From a virus, in IMG/VR virus record IMGVR_UViG_3300037264_008253, positions 1 to 47,821 of that record: a stretch of DNA of 47,821 nucleotides. One strand, 5' to 3'. The notes beneath the pieces are model-generated. The model was not told where the DNA came from. It did no database searches and saw only the letters and a list, made by a program, of their open reading frames with translations. Both the position numbers and the translations under genes were made by a program. This document shows, piece by piece, positions 7,361 through 16,363 of the stretch; position 1 is the stretch's first letter, and each line of letters begins with the position of its first letter.

Positions 7361-7903
7361 TCAGAACCCTGGCCTCTCAAGAAACACCATCGCTCGGCAG
7401 ATGCCGCGTTCGGCAGATGCCCCACCAATCACCGTCTCGTCGATCTTCACGGCAACCCCCACCCAGGTTGCATTGGTTAGAGCGGCAAGATCAATCGTCG
7501 CCTCACGCCAGAGAACGCCACAGACCTGATCCCCCGTATTGTCAAGAGCAAGTGCCGTCCAATTGGCACCATTGTCGAGCGTGTACCTGAAGTCGAGCGT
7601 AATCCTCTCGGTATCCGATTCGTCATCGTCGGTTTCGAGATAGACACGCATCTGCGTCCAAACATGAAGCGCGGGGTTGTAGGGGTAGCGCGCGATGACG
7701 AAGACCGCAGGGAGAGTGATCTGTGCCCCGCCTTGGTGAAAGATCGCTTGGACAGCAATCTGGCCGATAAGCAAACGGTTCCGAACATTGTCGCGGCTCT
7801 GCTCCGTTTGAAGAAGATTCGCTGTTCGAAGCGTCTCGTGGTAAAGATGCCGTGCTGGCAACGCAATTGCTCCCAACCGCCTAGAAAGGCGGAAACTCCG
7901 CAT
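7361..7903 (-). CDS. Tail-tip/receptor-region protein, paralog 1
   Basis: This 180-residue protein is related to the two genes upstream of it. Shared features are a central strand pair of the form F/W-x-Y-T-L-D-D/N-G-x-x-W-T (here FRYTLDNGANWTAL) followed by a segment ending in ATWVGVAVKID. These look like repeated beta-sandwich tail-tip or decoration domains. The chosen ATG overlaps the upstream stop region by 23 bp, so a downstream TTG start is possible. No enzymatic motif is seen. Confidence 0.6.
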   Translation of the reverse strand: MRSFRLSRRLGAIALPARHLYHETLRTANLLQTEQSRDNVRNRLLIGQIAVQAIFHQGGAQITLPAVFVIARYPYNPALHVWTQMRVYLETDDDESDTERITLDFRYTLDNGANWTALALDNTGDQVCGVLWREATIDLAALTNATWVGVAVKIDETVIGGASAERGICRAMVFLERPGF

Positions 7904-8423
7904 GGTAGAGAATCATTGCCCCCCAGTAAAGGTGGACGTTCCCCGCTGTCCCGCCTGAATGATCCGCTCGGATTCTCGCTCCTATCCAGGTCGGAGAGGT
8001 GAGGGTCGAGATGTCGAGATCGACCTCTCCTGAGACCCCCGTGATCGCTGTCACGACCCCTGGGAAGGTCCAGACCGGCAAGGTGTTGGCCGATGAGACA
8101 ACCGGTGTCCACAAGACCCCGTCGTCGAGCGTGTACTCCCAGGTTGGTGTAATCGAAGACGCGCGGAAATGAGCCGCGATGAGCACCCGGTCATAGGGAA
8201 AGCGTGTGGGGTCGTATCGGAAACGCCCGATCAGGAGGTATTGGGGAGTCGTTTGATGGAACGATGGAGCACCCAAGGTTCCATCCTTGTCACCGATCAG
8301 CATCCCGCAGTTGTTCCCCATCATCCGGCCCATCCTGAGGTCCTGCCGGACAAGACGGTTCACCTTGGCCGAGAAGACGATCTCGCCCAGGTCCTCATCG
8401 AAAGTCACTGGGGTTTGAGCCAT
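7881..8423 (-). CDS. Tail-tip/receptor-region protein, paralog 2
   Basis: This 180-residue protein has the same plan as its neighbours, with WEYTLDDGVLWTPVV in the middle and LDISTLTSPTWIGARIRAD near the end. The N-terminal part (about 1-60) differs from the other copies. The tandem order of three related genes directly after the tail hub gene suggests distal tail proteins, possibly receptor-contacting. No known family is recognised. Confidence 0.65.
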   Translation of the reverse strand: MAQTPVTFDEDLGEIVFSAKVNRLVRQDLRMGRMMGNNCGMLIGDKDGTLGAPSFHQTTPQYLLIGRFRYDPTRFPYDRVLIAAHFRASSITPTWEYTLDDGVLWTPVVSSANTLPVWTFPGVVTAITGVSGEVDLDISTLTSPTWIGARIRADHSGGTAGNVHLYWGAMILYHAEFPPF

Positions 8424-8954
8424 TTAGACAAGCACCTGAAGGGTCGAGTTCTCGAGCCACGCCCCGGCCGTGAAGACTCGCACCCCGTTCGAGAAGTTCA
8501 CTGGATCAGCATTCACTGTGAGACGAACCGAGATCCAGTTATCGATGACATCCGAGATGTCGAGAGCGAAGAGGCCAGCCGTCCCACCGAACCAGGATGC
8601 AAGCCCGCCACCCAAGACAAAGACCACCCACCCCGCTCCACTCTTGTTGTACTCCCAAACATGAGTTCCCGAGGCTGCGTTCGTGATCTCCCCGAAAACG
8701 ACGAGCCGGTCGAGGTCGAGATTGGCGTTTCGGAAATACCGGCAGATGATGAGCTCGCGCGTGATGGGAGGTGTCACGATGTTGTCCGTCAAGTGACCGT
8801 ACTCAAAGCCCGAGATTCCCTGATGTCTCCCCACGTACCAGTCCTCAGTCGTGATCCGGTCCAAGCCTGCGACATCGGGGTCGAGGCTGTTGTCAGGAAG
8901 TCGGCCAGTAAGGATCGTCTCCTCGAACACTGCGACAGGGATCTCGGCTGCCAT
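8424..8954 (-). CDS. Tail-tip/receptor-region protein, paralog 3
   Basis: I start this 176-residue protein at the ATG of 8954, whose A is the last base of the hub gene's TAA (TAATG), implying translational coupling. It has the same architecture as the next two genes: HVWEYNKSGAGWVVFV in the centre and LFALDISDVIDNWISVRLTV near the end. It is the most divergent of the three copies and the one adjacent to the hub. Its function is inferred from position. Confidence 0.65.
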   Translation of the reverse strand: MAAEIPVAVFEETILTGRLPDNSLDPDVAGLDRITTEDWYVGRHQGISGFEYGHLTDNIVTPPITRELIICRYFRNANLDLDRLVVFGEITNAASGTHVWEYNKSGAGWVVFVLGGGLASWFGGTAGLFALDISDVIDNWISVRLTVNADPVNFSNGVRVFTAGAWLENSTLQVLV

Positions 8955-11900
8955 TAGAAATACACCCAGCAATCGTCGGCGAAGTGCTCGTCGACGTAGA
9001 AGCCGAACCCGCAAGCAGTCGGTGCCTGGACGAAGTTCTCGGTATTGATTGCATCGATCTCGACGAACGGCGCCCCTGGGGCAAATGTCTTTCGAAGCTC
9101 CACCGGCTCGACAAAGACCTCACGTATCGGAATGATCGATTGAAGGAAGAGAAGCTCGTCCATTGGGAGCTGCCACCGCTTGCCCTTGAGCAAGATCGTC
9201 ATGAGCTCGTTGGGCCTCGAGAACCGGTTGTAGAGTTGCTGAGCGATCTGCTCGACGACGGTATCCTGAACGGCCGTGAACCCACGAAGCTCGACCGTGG
9301 GGGCCGGGTAACGCACCTGGAATTCCTGGAGACTCGGGTTCTCGTCATCCCGCTTGGGCCATGAAAGCGTTTGGAGGAAGTTCTGAGTGTCGTCCCAATC
9401 GTAGTCAAACTTGAAGGTGAACTCGTTGTAGATCGGTGTCTCCTCTGTCTTGAGATCAATGAGATCGTCCCAGTGACAGAGAGCCTCAAGCGTCGAGCGG
9501 TCCATGAGCTCAGGGATGAAGTTGAAGATCGTAATCCGCCCATCGGGAAGTGGAAGCACTGTCGCCGAGATGTGCCTCGAGAGCTCGGCCAGCGTTTTGA
9601 GCACCGACTGCTCACTGTCCTGCACAAATTCCAATTGCTGATTGAGAGGGCTCGATCGAAGAGCCTCGAAAGCCTCGAGGTCGATCTCCTCGGGCGTGAG
9701 GCCCGCCCCTGAGTCTTGTTGTAGGAGGGCCAAAAGGATGTCGACGATCGTCTGGAAGCGGATCCCCCAGGGCGTCGAGATCGAGGTCGTACTCCCAGCT
9801 CCGAAGGTTCCTGTCCATCGAAAGGGCCGGACAGTGATCGATCCAGAATCCGAGATGAATTCGGCGCTTCTCGATCCTGCTCCGTCCTGCCCTGTAAGCG
9901 ATCCCTCACAGGTGAACTGGTTGTCGTTGAGGAAGGTGAAGGTCCACACCTCGATCCGGCATCCTGGATTTACAGTTAGCCCATTGATGTAGTTTCCCGA
10001 TCCCATCCCTGAGCCGAAGGTGTTGCCGTTCGTTGTCACCTGGCGGCCAGTCGTGTTCGCGAGGAGCGGCTTGTCGAGAAGCCGCTTGAAAAGGTTCCCC
10101 AACCTCCATGTCGTCTTCCCCACCTCGGCCGCGACCGTGAGAAGCTCGCCAACATAGACGTGCCCGATCACCCCAACCACATTGTCGATGACCCTGATTT
10201 CTACCCTGGCCTTGGTGTAGTTCGCGTTGGCAAGCACTGAGCCCGGGACTCGAGGGTCAAGAACCCCCTGGGGATCGTTCCAGACGAGATCGGTGTCCTC
10301 GGCCCGGTAGTCGCGGAGAAGGTAGTCCTTGGAGTCCCTGAGAGGCCGCATCTCCATGAGCTCGTCGGTCAGAACAATGGGGCCTCCCCGCTCACCGGCT
10401 GGGTCATAGGTGACCTCGAGGCAGTAGTCAGGAGGGCATGGACCAGGAATCAGGCGCCCGCCATCCTCATCGCCTGGGCCTGGAATGGGAAGACTCCCGC
10501 CGCCTCCACCACCCTGCACGGCCGGGATGTATCCCTGGATGGCACCGCGGTCGAGGATGCCCAGGCCGGGCGTTGAGTCGTCCGCCATGTGAACGTAGTC
10601 AACACTTCGAGGGCGCCAGTCGCCTTCAAGGACGATTGCCGCGGATGTGCCTTCGCCGCCGAGCCCCTGACCGGCCGTATGCTGCCAAGTGAACGGCGCG
10701 AATGGATCGGTGTAGTCGGGGCTCCCGACGTGCTCGGCGCCGCCATCGGTAACGGCACCATCCCTCGGCGTCGTGACGTCGGCATAGCCGTTGTGATGCG
10801 CCACGATACTTCCGTCCGGCGATCCCCCACTTGTATACCACCCGTATTCAGTCTCGTCTGGAACGCCACCGGCTGGACCAGTGACAATGCTGTTTTTGAT
10901 ATCGAAGGTGCCAAGCATCCCAACAGGATCAAGGATCGAGATGGCTGCGTCGTTAAATGACCCGCGGACAATGTCCAGAAAGGTGAAATGGTCGAAGTCG
11001 GCAACGTCAGTCGGCTGGAGATCGGTTCCCGTTCCGAAGTTTACGGCCGAAGAAATCTCCCCGAGAGGACTCACCAGTCCCTTGAGCACGTTGAACCGAC
11101 AGTGGATCTGCTTCACCCGGTTGATGAAACTGAGATAATAGTTGTGCTCCAGTGTTGCCGGCTCGCACCGACCATAACAGAAGAACATCTCGAATCGATC
11201 GGTCCCTGAACCGTTCAGGGTCACGCCTTGATTGTTCCCTGTAGGATCCTGGAAGTCGAACAGGCACTTGGCATATTGCTGCGAGTGGTCGTTGGTCGGC
11301 GAGAACCCGCCGATTGCCGATGCAGCGGAGCTTGAATCGGTCAGCTCGAAATCGAGAGAGCGGTAAACGATCCCTGTCGCCGTTTCCCGGAGAACGAAGA
11401 ATTGCGTGTTGGCGGTTTCACGCAATGCGGTTCGCGCACCATCCATCCCCTCAATGGTGAGATTCGGACTTCCGGCACTCCCCAGTCCGACCATCGAACC
11501 ATTCTCCGGATCGTAGGTCGGGAATGTGAAGGCACCTGAGAACTTGCCTGCATGGCCGATGAAATTCGAGTTGATCCCCGAAAGGTCGGTGTAGAGCGCA
11601 TCAGTGAGCTTGAGTTTGCCGCCCTTGTTAAGCCCCGCATTGTTGAGCCCATAGCGGATGCCAAGATCGGGACGGTCGACCGTCCCCATGCCTTCACCGG
11701 CAACACCACCGTTGAAGTCAAGGTCAACGTATATCGTATCGGCTCCGCCATCGAAAGAAATGAAATCGTTCCAGCGAATCGGTGATGCGGCACCACTGAT
11801 ACCAGCGGCCGTGTTGACGTTTGTGCAGATGCCGCAGGGCCCGGTTCCTACCAAGGCACCGGTGGTTACGGTGAAGTCGATAATGGGACCTTCATTGCCA

Positions 11901-12346
11901 ACAGGGTTGTCGTTGTAAGAATTGTTCAGGTAGACCTGAATTCTCTGCCCGATAAGCCGTACTCCAATTCGAAACCACGCGCTAGTCGGAACCGTGATTG
12001 AACCGGCCGAAGTTGCCATTACAGTGAACACACCAGCATTGCATCGAAATAGCCGATAAACGACGCTAGCCGTCGCCTGCATGAAATAGAAGTTACTCGT
12101 GTCGAGTACGCGGAATATCAAACCAACGTTGTTGGCGGCCGGAGTCTGCATCCAGCATTGAAAGAACTGATCCGATTGCGTCGTACCAATTAGCGTTGCC
12201 CCGTGAACCACGGGGGAACTGTCGATATTGGCAACTGAGCCGTCGGTTGAAAAATTACTAGCACCGAATGCCCCGCCACTCAGCTCGTTCCATCCAGCCC
12301 CCAGGGTTCCTTCAACCCGGTTGAAAGTATCGGAGCCGAGAATCAC
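8954..12346 (-). CDS. Tail hub/tip protein with N-terminal lectin-like and beta-helix domains
   Basis: This 1130-residue protein appears to have three parts. Residues 1-195 form a concanavalin/LamG-like sandwich (DTFNR, VGLIFRVLDTSNFYFM, WFRIGVRLIGQRIQVYLN). From about 200 to 608 there is a right-handed beta-helix-like region beginning DTIYVDLDFNGG, with many short turns (ANTQFFVLRE, YRSLDFEL, IKNSIVTG), as in pectate-lyase-type tailspikes. A Gly/Pro linker (612-640) joins it to about 490 residues resembling a phage tail hub/baseplate protein, with LVWNDPQG, KARVEIRVIDNVVG and TLLKGKRWQLPM-like strands. Its place after the distal tail gene agrees with a hub. A beta-helix placed N-terminal to the hub is unusual. 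Depolymerase activity is possible but unproven. Confidence 0.65.
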   Translation of the reverse strand: MILGSDTFNRVEGTLGAGWNELSGGAFGASNFSTDGSVANIDSSPVVHGATLIGTTQSDQFFQCWMQTPAANNVGLIFRVLDTSNFYFMQATASVVYRLFRCNAGVFTVMATSAGSITVPTSAWFRIGVRLIGQRIQVYLNNSYNDNPVGNEGPIIDFTVTTGALVGTGPCGICTNVNTAAGISGAASPIRWNDFISFDGGADTIYVDLDFNGGVAGEGMGTVDRPDLGIRYGLNNAGLNKGGKLKLTDALYTDLSGINSNFIGHAGKFSGAFTFPTYDPENGSMVGLGSAGSPNLTIEGMDGARTALRETANTQFFVLRETATGIVYRSLDFELTDSSSAASAIGGFSPTNDHSQQYAKCLFDFQDPTGNNQGVTLNGSGTDRFEMFFCYGRCEPATLEHNYYLSFINRVKQIHCRFNVLKGLVSPLGEISSAVNFGTGTDLQPTDVADFDHFTFLDIVRGSFNDAAISILDPVGMLGTFDIKNSIVTGPAGGVPDETEYGWYTSGGSPDGSIVAHHNGYADVTTPRDGAVTDGGAEHVGSPDYTDPFAPFTWQHTAGQGLGGEGTSAAIVLEGDWRPRSVDYVHMADDSTPGLGILDRGAIQGYIPAVQGGGGGGSLPIPGPGDEDGGRLIPGPCPPDYCLEVTYDPAGERGGPIVLTDELMEMRPLRDSKDYLLRDYRAEDTDLVWNDPQGVLDPRVPGSVLANANYTKARVEIRVIDNVVGVIGHVYVGELLTVAAEVGKTTWRLGNLFKRLLDKPLLANTTGRQVTTNGNTFGSGMGSGNYINGLTVNPGCRIEVWTFTFLNDNQFTCEGSLTGQDGAGSRSAEFISDSGSITVRPFRWTGTFGAGSTTSISTPWGIRFQTIVDILLALLQQDSGAGLTPEEIDLEAFEALRSSPLNQQLEFVQDSEQSVLKTLAELSRHISATVLPLPDGRITIFNFIPELMDRSTLEALCHWDDLIDLKTEETPIYNEFTFKFDYDWDDTQNFLQTLSWPKRDDENPSLQEFQVRYPAPTVELRGFTAVQDTVVEQIAQQLYNRFSRPNELMTILLKGKRWQLPMDELLFLQSIIPIREVFVEPVELRKTFAPGAPFVEIDAINTENFVQAPTACGFGFYVDEHFADDCWVYF

Positions 12347-12349
12347 GAG

Positions 12350-12904
12350 CTAGCTCCCACCGCCCGCACAGGTGAGATCCATGTATCCATAGGGGGAGGC
12401 AGGGAAATCGGCGTCGGGCAGGGAGACGAAGCGGAGCACGAATTCAGTGAAGGCATCCCGGCGAAACGGGAGCGACCACGGAAGCTCAATGAACGCCCGA
12501 CGCAACGTGATCACGAGCTCCGTGCAGTCACCACCGCATTCGCCGAGATCGTGAACGAATTCGACATGGTGAAGCGTCTCGTCCCGCACCGTCGTGTACG
12601 GGATCCGAAACCCTGACGCTGTCGGTGCCGACTGTTCCTTGAGAAGAAGCTCGAGATTCGAAAGTGTCACGTCGTCACAGGTCGCCTCGATGATCACCCG
12701 GCGCTGGAAGCCGATCTGTGCTTGCCCTCGATCACTCGCATCCTGGGAATGAGGAATGAAGCTCGCGATGTTCTCGCCCTCGCCAGCGGGATCCACAATG
12801 ACCACGTTCCCCACTGGATCCATGTCCACGAAAAGCACACCCGTCCCGAGGGCGAGCGCCGGGATACCTTCCGTGCAAAGCAATGGATCAAGGCTTACTG
12901 ACAT
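12350..12904 (-). CDS. Tail tube-like protein, second copy
   Basis: This 184-residue protein has the same length as the protein at 17241-17795 and starts with the same twelve residues (MSVSLDPLLCTE). Both contain alternating beta strands and end with a predicted acidic/aromatic segment, as expected of tube-forming or tube-capping proteins. The middle contains an acidic CDDVTLSNLELLL and Cys pairs (GECGGDC). It lies between the distal tail gene and the hub, so it may cap the tube or act as a baseplate ring rather than form the main tube. Confidence 0.6.
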   Translation of the reverse strand: MSVSLDPLLCTEGIPALALGTGVLFVDMDPVGNVVIVDPAGEGENIASFIPHSQDASDRGQAQIGFQRRVIIEATCDDVTLSNLELLLKEQSAPTASGFRIPYTTVRDETLHHVEFVHDLGECGGDCTELVITLRRAFIELPWSLPFRRDAFTEFVLRFVSLPDADFPASPYGYMDLTCAGGGS

Positions 12905-12913
12905 CGTATTTCC

Positions 12914-13345
12914 TCACGAGGGAACAAGACAGACTCCGGTGATGATCTCCTTCAGGACGATCGCCTGTTCCCAATTGGCTTCAATACGCCCGTGTGCGTG
13001 CTGCTCGAAGAACTCGTCCACGTTGGTCCAGAGGACCTCATACATCGTTGACTGATCGTGGAGCCAGTAAGGCCAGAATTGAAAAGGCTCGAGACCCGCG
13101 GTCTGCGATTGCACGTCTCGTAGCATGTCGAGCTTTTCTACCGTGTCCCGCCAGAACATGAGCATGGAGATCGTGAAGATAAAGCGACATTGCCCGACGT
13201 AGACGAGGGTGAGATTCCCCGACTGTGAGACCTGCTCCTCAATCCGCTGGAATGGATTCGCCCGCAGTCGCGTTTTCTCCTCGTCAGTGAAGAAAAGCTC
13301 ACCATCCGGGAGATCTGGATGGCGGAAGCGGATAACATCAGCCAT
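12914..13345 (-). CDS. Distal tail-like protein
   Basis: This 143-residue protein lies directly after the tape measure and zinc-ribbon genes, where siphoviruses encode the distal tail protein. It begins MADVIRFRHPDLPDGELFF and has a beta-rich first half (NLTLVYVGQCRFIFTISML) and a tryptophan-rich second half. The ATG overlaps the stop of the upstream gene (ATG/TGA within GATGGCTGATG). The assignment rests mostly on order. Confidence 0.45.
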   Translation of the reverse strand: MADVIRFRHPDLPDGELFFTDEEKTRLRANPFQRIEEQVSQSGNLTLVYVGQCRFIFTISMLMFWRDTVEKLDMLRDVQSQTAGLEPFQFWPYWLHDQSTMYEVLWTNVDEFFEQHAHGRIEANWEQAIVLKEIITGVCLVPS

Positions 13346-13547
13346 CGATCACTCCTGTACGAACCGATCCGACCCACCGATCGCGCTCAACCTCTCGGAT
13401 CACTCGCGTAACGACCGATCCGAATTGATCAGGCTTCGCTCGTTGGAGCTTGGAGAAATCCTTTCGCCTGGCCTTCTCGAGGCACTTCGCACACCGCGCC
13501 TTCTGTCGATCTTCCACAGGATGACCGCACTCACTGCAAGCGTTCAA
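13338..13547 (-). CDS. Small zinc-ribbon protein
   Basis: This 69-residue protein has two Cys pairs, CSECGH near the N terminus and CAKC 13 residues later, forming a probable zinc ribbon, followed by a basic helical tail. It is wedged between tape measure and distal tail genes with overlaps on both sides. Its role is unknown. It belongs to a set of six small zinc-ribbon genes in this window. Confidence 0.65.
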   Translation of the reverse strand: MNACSECGHPVEDRQKARCAKCLEKARRKDFSKLQRAKPDQFGSVVTRVIREVERDRWVGSVRTGVIDG

Positions 13548-16360
13548 AGCGACTCTCCCCCAAGCTCCCGTTGTCGGCGACGAAGCCGCTGCTCCTGCCC
13601 ACGCTCGAAGTATTCGACCCGGGCCAGAGGGCCCGCGTTGGTTACCCGGATCTCAGGCGTCACGATGACCTGCGTCGCCTGGGCCGTGGATCCTCCGGAG
13701 ATCCCGCTCAATCGCACAGCCTCGCCAGCCGACCGCGCCCCGCGGCTGAAGAGCATTCCGAACCGCCGCCCTTCCGATTGCGCGAAAGCATCACCACCGG
13801 GCTCATCGAATACGCGATGGACTCCGGCTCCGGCCATCACCGATCCCTGCCCAATTGCCCGGGCGAAGGTGTCAGCCCACGGCTCGTCGAATACCCTCCG
13901 CTTGCTACTCGGCAGTGTCCCCGGAGCCTCAAAGATCCGCCGACGCCTCGGTGCTGGTTCATTACCAGCCGACCGCCGTCCTGCACGGAGGATCGAAGCA
14001 TCGACACCGGGCTCGTCCGCTGTTCCACCACCACCAAGACCCTTGAGCAGATTACCCCTGAGGAGTTTCCCGAACCCACCGGCCCCGGCACCGAACCCGA
14101 AGATCGAAAGGATGGCCGAGAGGATGATCGCCTGGGCAATCGCCTTGGCGAGGCCAATCGCCAATGACTTGAAGAAGTCCTTGAAAGCGAGCTTTCCACC
14201 CTGTGCCGTGGCAACCAGGGCATCGGTGAAGTTCGTGGCGAGAGCTCCCAGGGCGTCCTCTGTGTTCTGGATCTCCTCCCGGAGCTCCTCGAAGCCCTCG
14301 AGCCTGGGGCCGACGAACTCCTCCTCCTCGCGCTCGATCCGCCGGGCCTCGAGGACTTCCGGCTCTGGTCGCGGCGGACCGACGAAGACATCGGGGCGGG
14401 TCTCGTCCACCCCGAGCCGGCGTGCCTCCCGCAACTCTGGCGAAATCTGCGGACCCGGCTGTTCAGCAATGAGCGCCCTGGCGGTTCGCTTGGCCGCGTC
14501 ATCGCCGGCATTCCCCAGCTTAATGAGACGGCTGAGAAGCTCATCGTATTGGGCGAGTGCCCTTGGGGTTCCGATCTCAAGAAGCTGCCGAGCAAGTCCC
14601 TCGGCCGCCTTTGAGCCACCCTCAAGCGCAGGCACTATTTTTTGGAGCTCGGTCGTGAGGAGTGGAACTTGCCCTGGGATCGCCGCCTTCAATTCCTCAA
14701 GGTGGCGAGTTGTGTTTGGAAGCTCAACCCCTAAGCTGCGCACCTGGCCGATAAGAGCCTCGAGCCCAGAACGCGCTGCCGATCCACCCAAAGCCGCGAT
14801 CCTCTCGCCTAGGGCGACGAAGTTCTTGCCGGCCTCCTCCGGCTCCTTCGAGAGCGACTCGAACACAGATTGGAACCGGCTCTGTAGATCCTCGACCTTG
14901 AGCTTGTTCCTAAGTCCCGCAAGCTCCTCCCCCAACCTCTGAACCTCGGCCTGTGACTTTCCGCTCGTCGTACCCAGAGCCGCGATTGCGGCATCAATGC
15001 GCTTCTCTGCATCGACAAGCGGGAGCCTCTCAAGCGCATCCGAGAGCCGATCGATTCCCTCGTCGGCATCATTTAGAGCGATCTCGTCAAGCCCAGCATC
15101 CAAGCCCTCAATCTTGTCGCTTGCGGTGACCGATGACTTGCCCATGTTGACGACAGCGTCATCAAGTACCCGAATCCGCTCTGAGGCTTTGCCGGCCGCC
15201 TCGTCGAGGTGCTTCCGGAGTGCATCGCCAGTGAGTGTCACCTTGTTGGTGACCTTGTCGAGACTCGCACCCTGTTCTTTGAGAACGTCGGCACTCACCT
15301 CGGAAGCATCGACAACACGCTGCAACGGGAGGAACACACGATCGATCGTCAAGGCGAAAAGATCGAACGCCGCCGAGGTACTCTTGAGAATCAGCGCCCC
15401 CTTGAGTAGCAACTCAAGCAAGGAATTGAATACCGGAAGTGTTTGCTCGGCGAGCTCCTGGCCGAGCCCTTTGTTGACCAACCGAAGGCGCAGAAGATTA
15501 TCGCGGTACCGATCGGATGCAACTGCGAACCCGGTACTGACCTCGCGCCCGAAGATCGCCAGCTCTTCGGTTAGCTTCCGCTGTTCCTCGGCGGCCAATC
15601 CAAGGAATGGAAGTGAGCGGCCGGCGGAGAAACCATAAACGAGCTGTGCTTTTCCAGCCCGTAACGCGGCATTCTCGACCTTCGAAAGCGAGTCCCCGAT
15701 CTCGCCCATCAACTGATTTAAGGGTTTGATCTTCCCTGATGTATCCCGGAAATCCACGCCGAGCTGCCTGAAGCGCGCAGCGGCACTCTCCGATCCGTTT
15801 GCCGCCTGAGCAAGAATCCTCGAGAGGAACCGAACCGACGACTGAACAGCGGGGAGCGAGGTTCCGGCTAACTCGGCCCCCACCGAAAGGCGAGAGAGCT
15901 GCTCAACCGATAGATCGGTGGTGTTCGAAAGCGTGAGAAGTTCGTCTCCAACCTTGGTCGTCTCGTCGATGAGCTTATTGAGCCCGAGGGCTGCGATGCC
16001 GGCAGCGGCACCGATGGCCGCAAGGAGCGGATTGAAACCCGCAATGAATCCCGAAGCGGAACGAACGACATCCCCAAGTGTGCGGTGTTCCTGGATGAAG
16101 GCGGCAAGATCCGTCCTGCCTCTCTGGGTTACGGTGTTGAACTTCTTGATCGCTTCTTCGGCCGTCCTGATGCCGGCAGCGGAACGCGAGGATGCGCTCC
16201 CGGCCGCTTTCGAGTGCTGCTCCGCGCGCGCCAAGGCTTCCGAATACGCTTTGGCTCTTCCCTCCGCTGAGGCAAGTGCTTTCGATGCCTCCTCGACTCC
16301 CTTGCGGAAGCCAGCAAACAGGGCATCGAGCTTGACAGCAATCGTGTTGACGATCGGCAT
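13544..16360 (-). CDS. Tail tape measure protein
   Basis: This 938-residue, helix-rich protein follows the tail chaperone genes. It is mostly coiled coil with Ala/Glu/Lys/Arg heptads, and has hydrophobic stretches typical of tape measures: FNPLLAAIGAAAGIAALGL (about 90-110) and LAIGLAKAIAQAIILSAILS (about 735-755). The length sets tail length; at roughly 0.15 nm per residue it predicts a tail of about 140 nm, consistent with a siphovirus. No lytic transglycosylase or peptidase motif was found in it. Confidence 0.9.
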   Translation of the reverse strand: MPIVNTIAVKLDALFAGFRKGVEEASKALASAEGRAKAYSEALARAEQHSKAAGSASSRSAAGIRTAEEAIKKFNTVTQRGRTDLAAFIQEHRTLGDVVRSASGFIAGFNPLLAAIGAAAGIAALGLNKLIDETTKVGDELLTLSNTTDLSVEQLSRLSVGAELAGTSLPAVQSSVRFLSRILAQAANGSESAAARFRQLGVDFRDTSGKIKPLNQLMGEIGDSLSKVENAALRAGKAQLVYGFSAGRSLPFLGLAAEEQRKLTEELAIFGREVSTGFAVASDRYRDNLLRLRLVNKGLGQELAEQTLPVFNSLLELLLKGALILKSTSAAFDLFALTIDRVFLPLQRVVDASEVSADVLKEQGASLDKVTNKVTLTGDALRKHLDEAAGKASERIRVLDDAVVNMGKSSVTASDKIEGLDAGLDEIALNDADEGIDRLSDALERLPLVDAEKRIDAAIAALGTTSGKSQAEVQRLGEELAGLRNKLKVEDLQSRFQSVFESLSKEPEEAGKNFVALGERIAALGGSAARSGLEALIGQVRSLGVELPNTTRHLEELKAAIPGQVPLLTTELQKIVPALEGGSKAAEGLARQLLEIGTPRALAQYDELLSRLIKLGNAGDDAAKRTARALIAEQPGPQISPELREARRLGVDETRPDVFVGPPRPEPEVLEARRIEREEEEFVGPRLEGFEELREEIQNTEDALGALATNFTDALVATAQGGKLAFKDFFKSLAIGLAKAIAQAIILSAILSIFGFGAGAGGFGKLLRGNLLKGLGGGGTADEPGVDASILRAGRRSAGNEPAPRRRRIFEAPGTLPSSKRRVFDEPWADTFARAIGQGSVMAGAGVHRVFDEPGGDAFAQSEGRRFGMLFSRGARSAGEAVRLSGISGGSTAQATQVIVTPEIRVTNAGPLARVEYFERGQEQRLRRRQRELGGESL

Positions 16361-16363
16361 CCC

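Noticed and set aside
13209-14942. Plus-strand ORF of 577 codons, Ser/Arg/Pro-rich
   Set aside because: It is a shadow of the tape measure gene. Its composition is that of a GC-rich antisense frame, and no start signal is seen.
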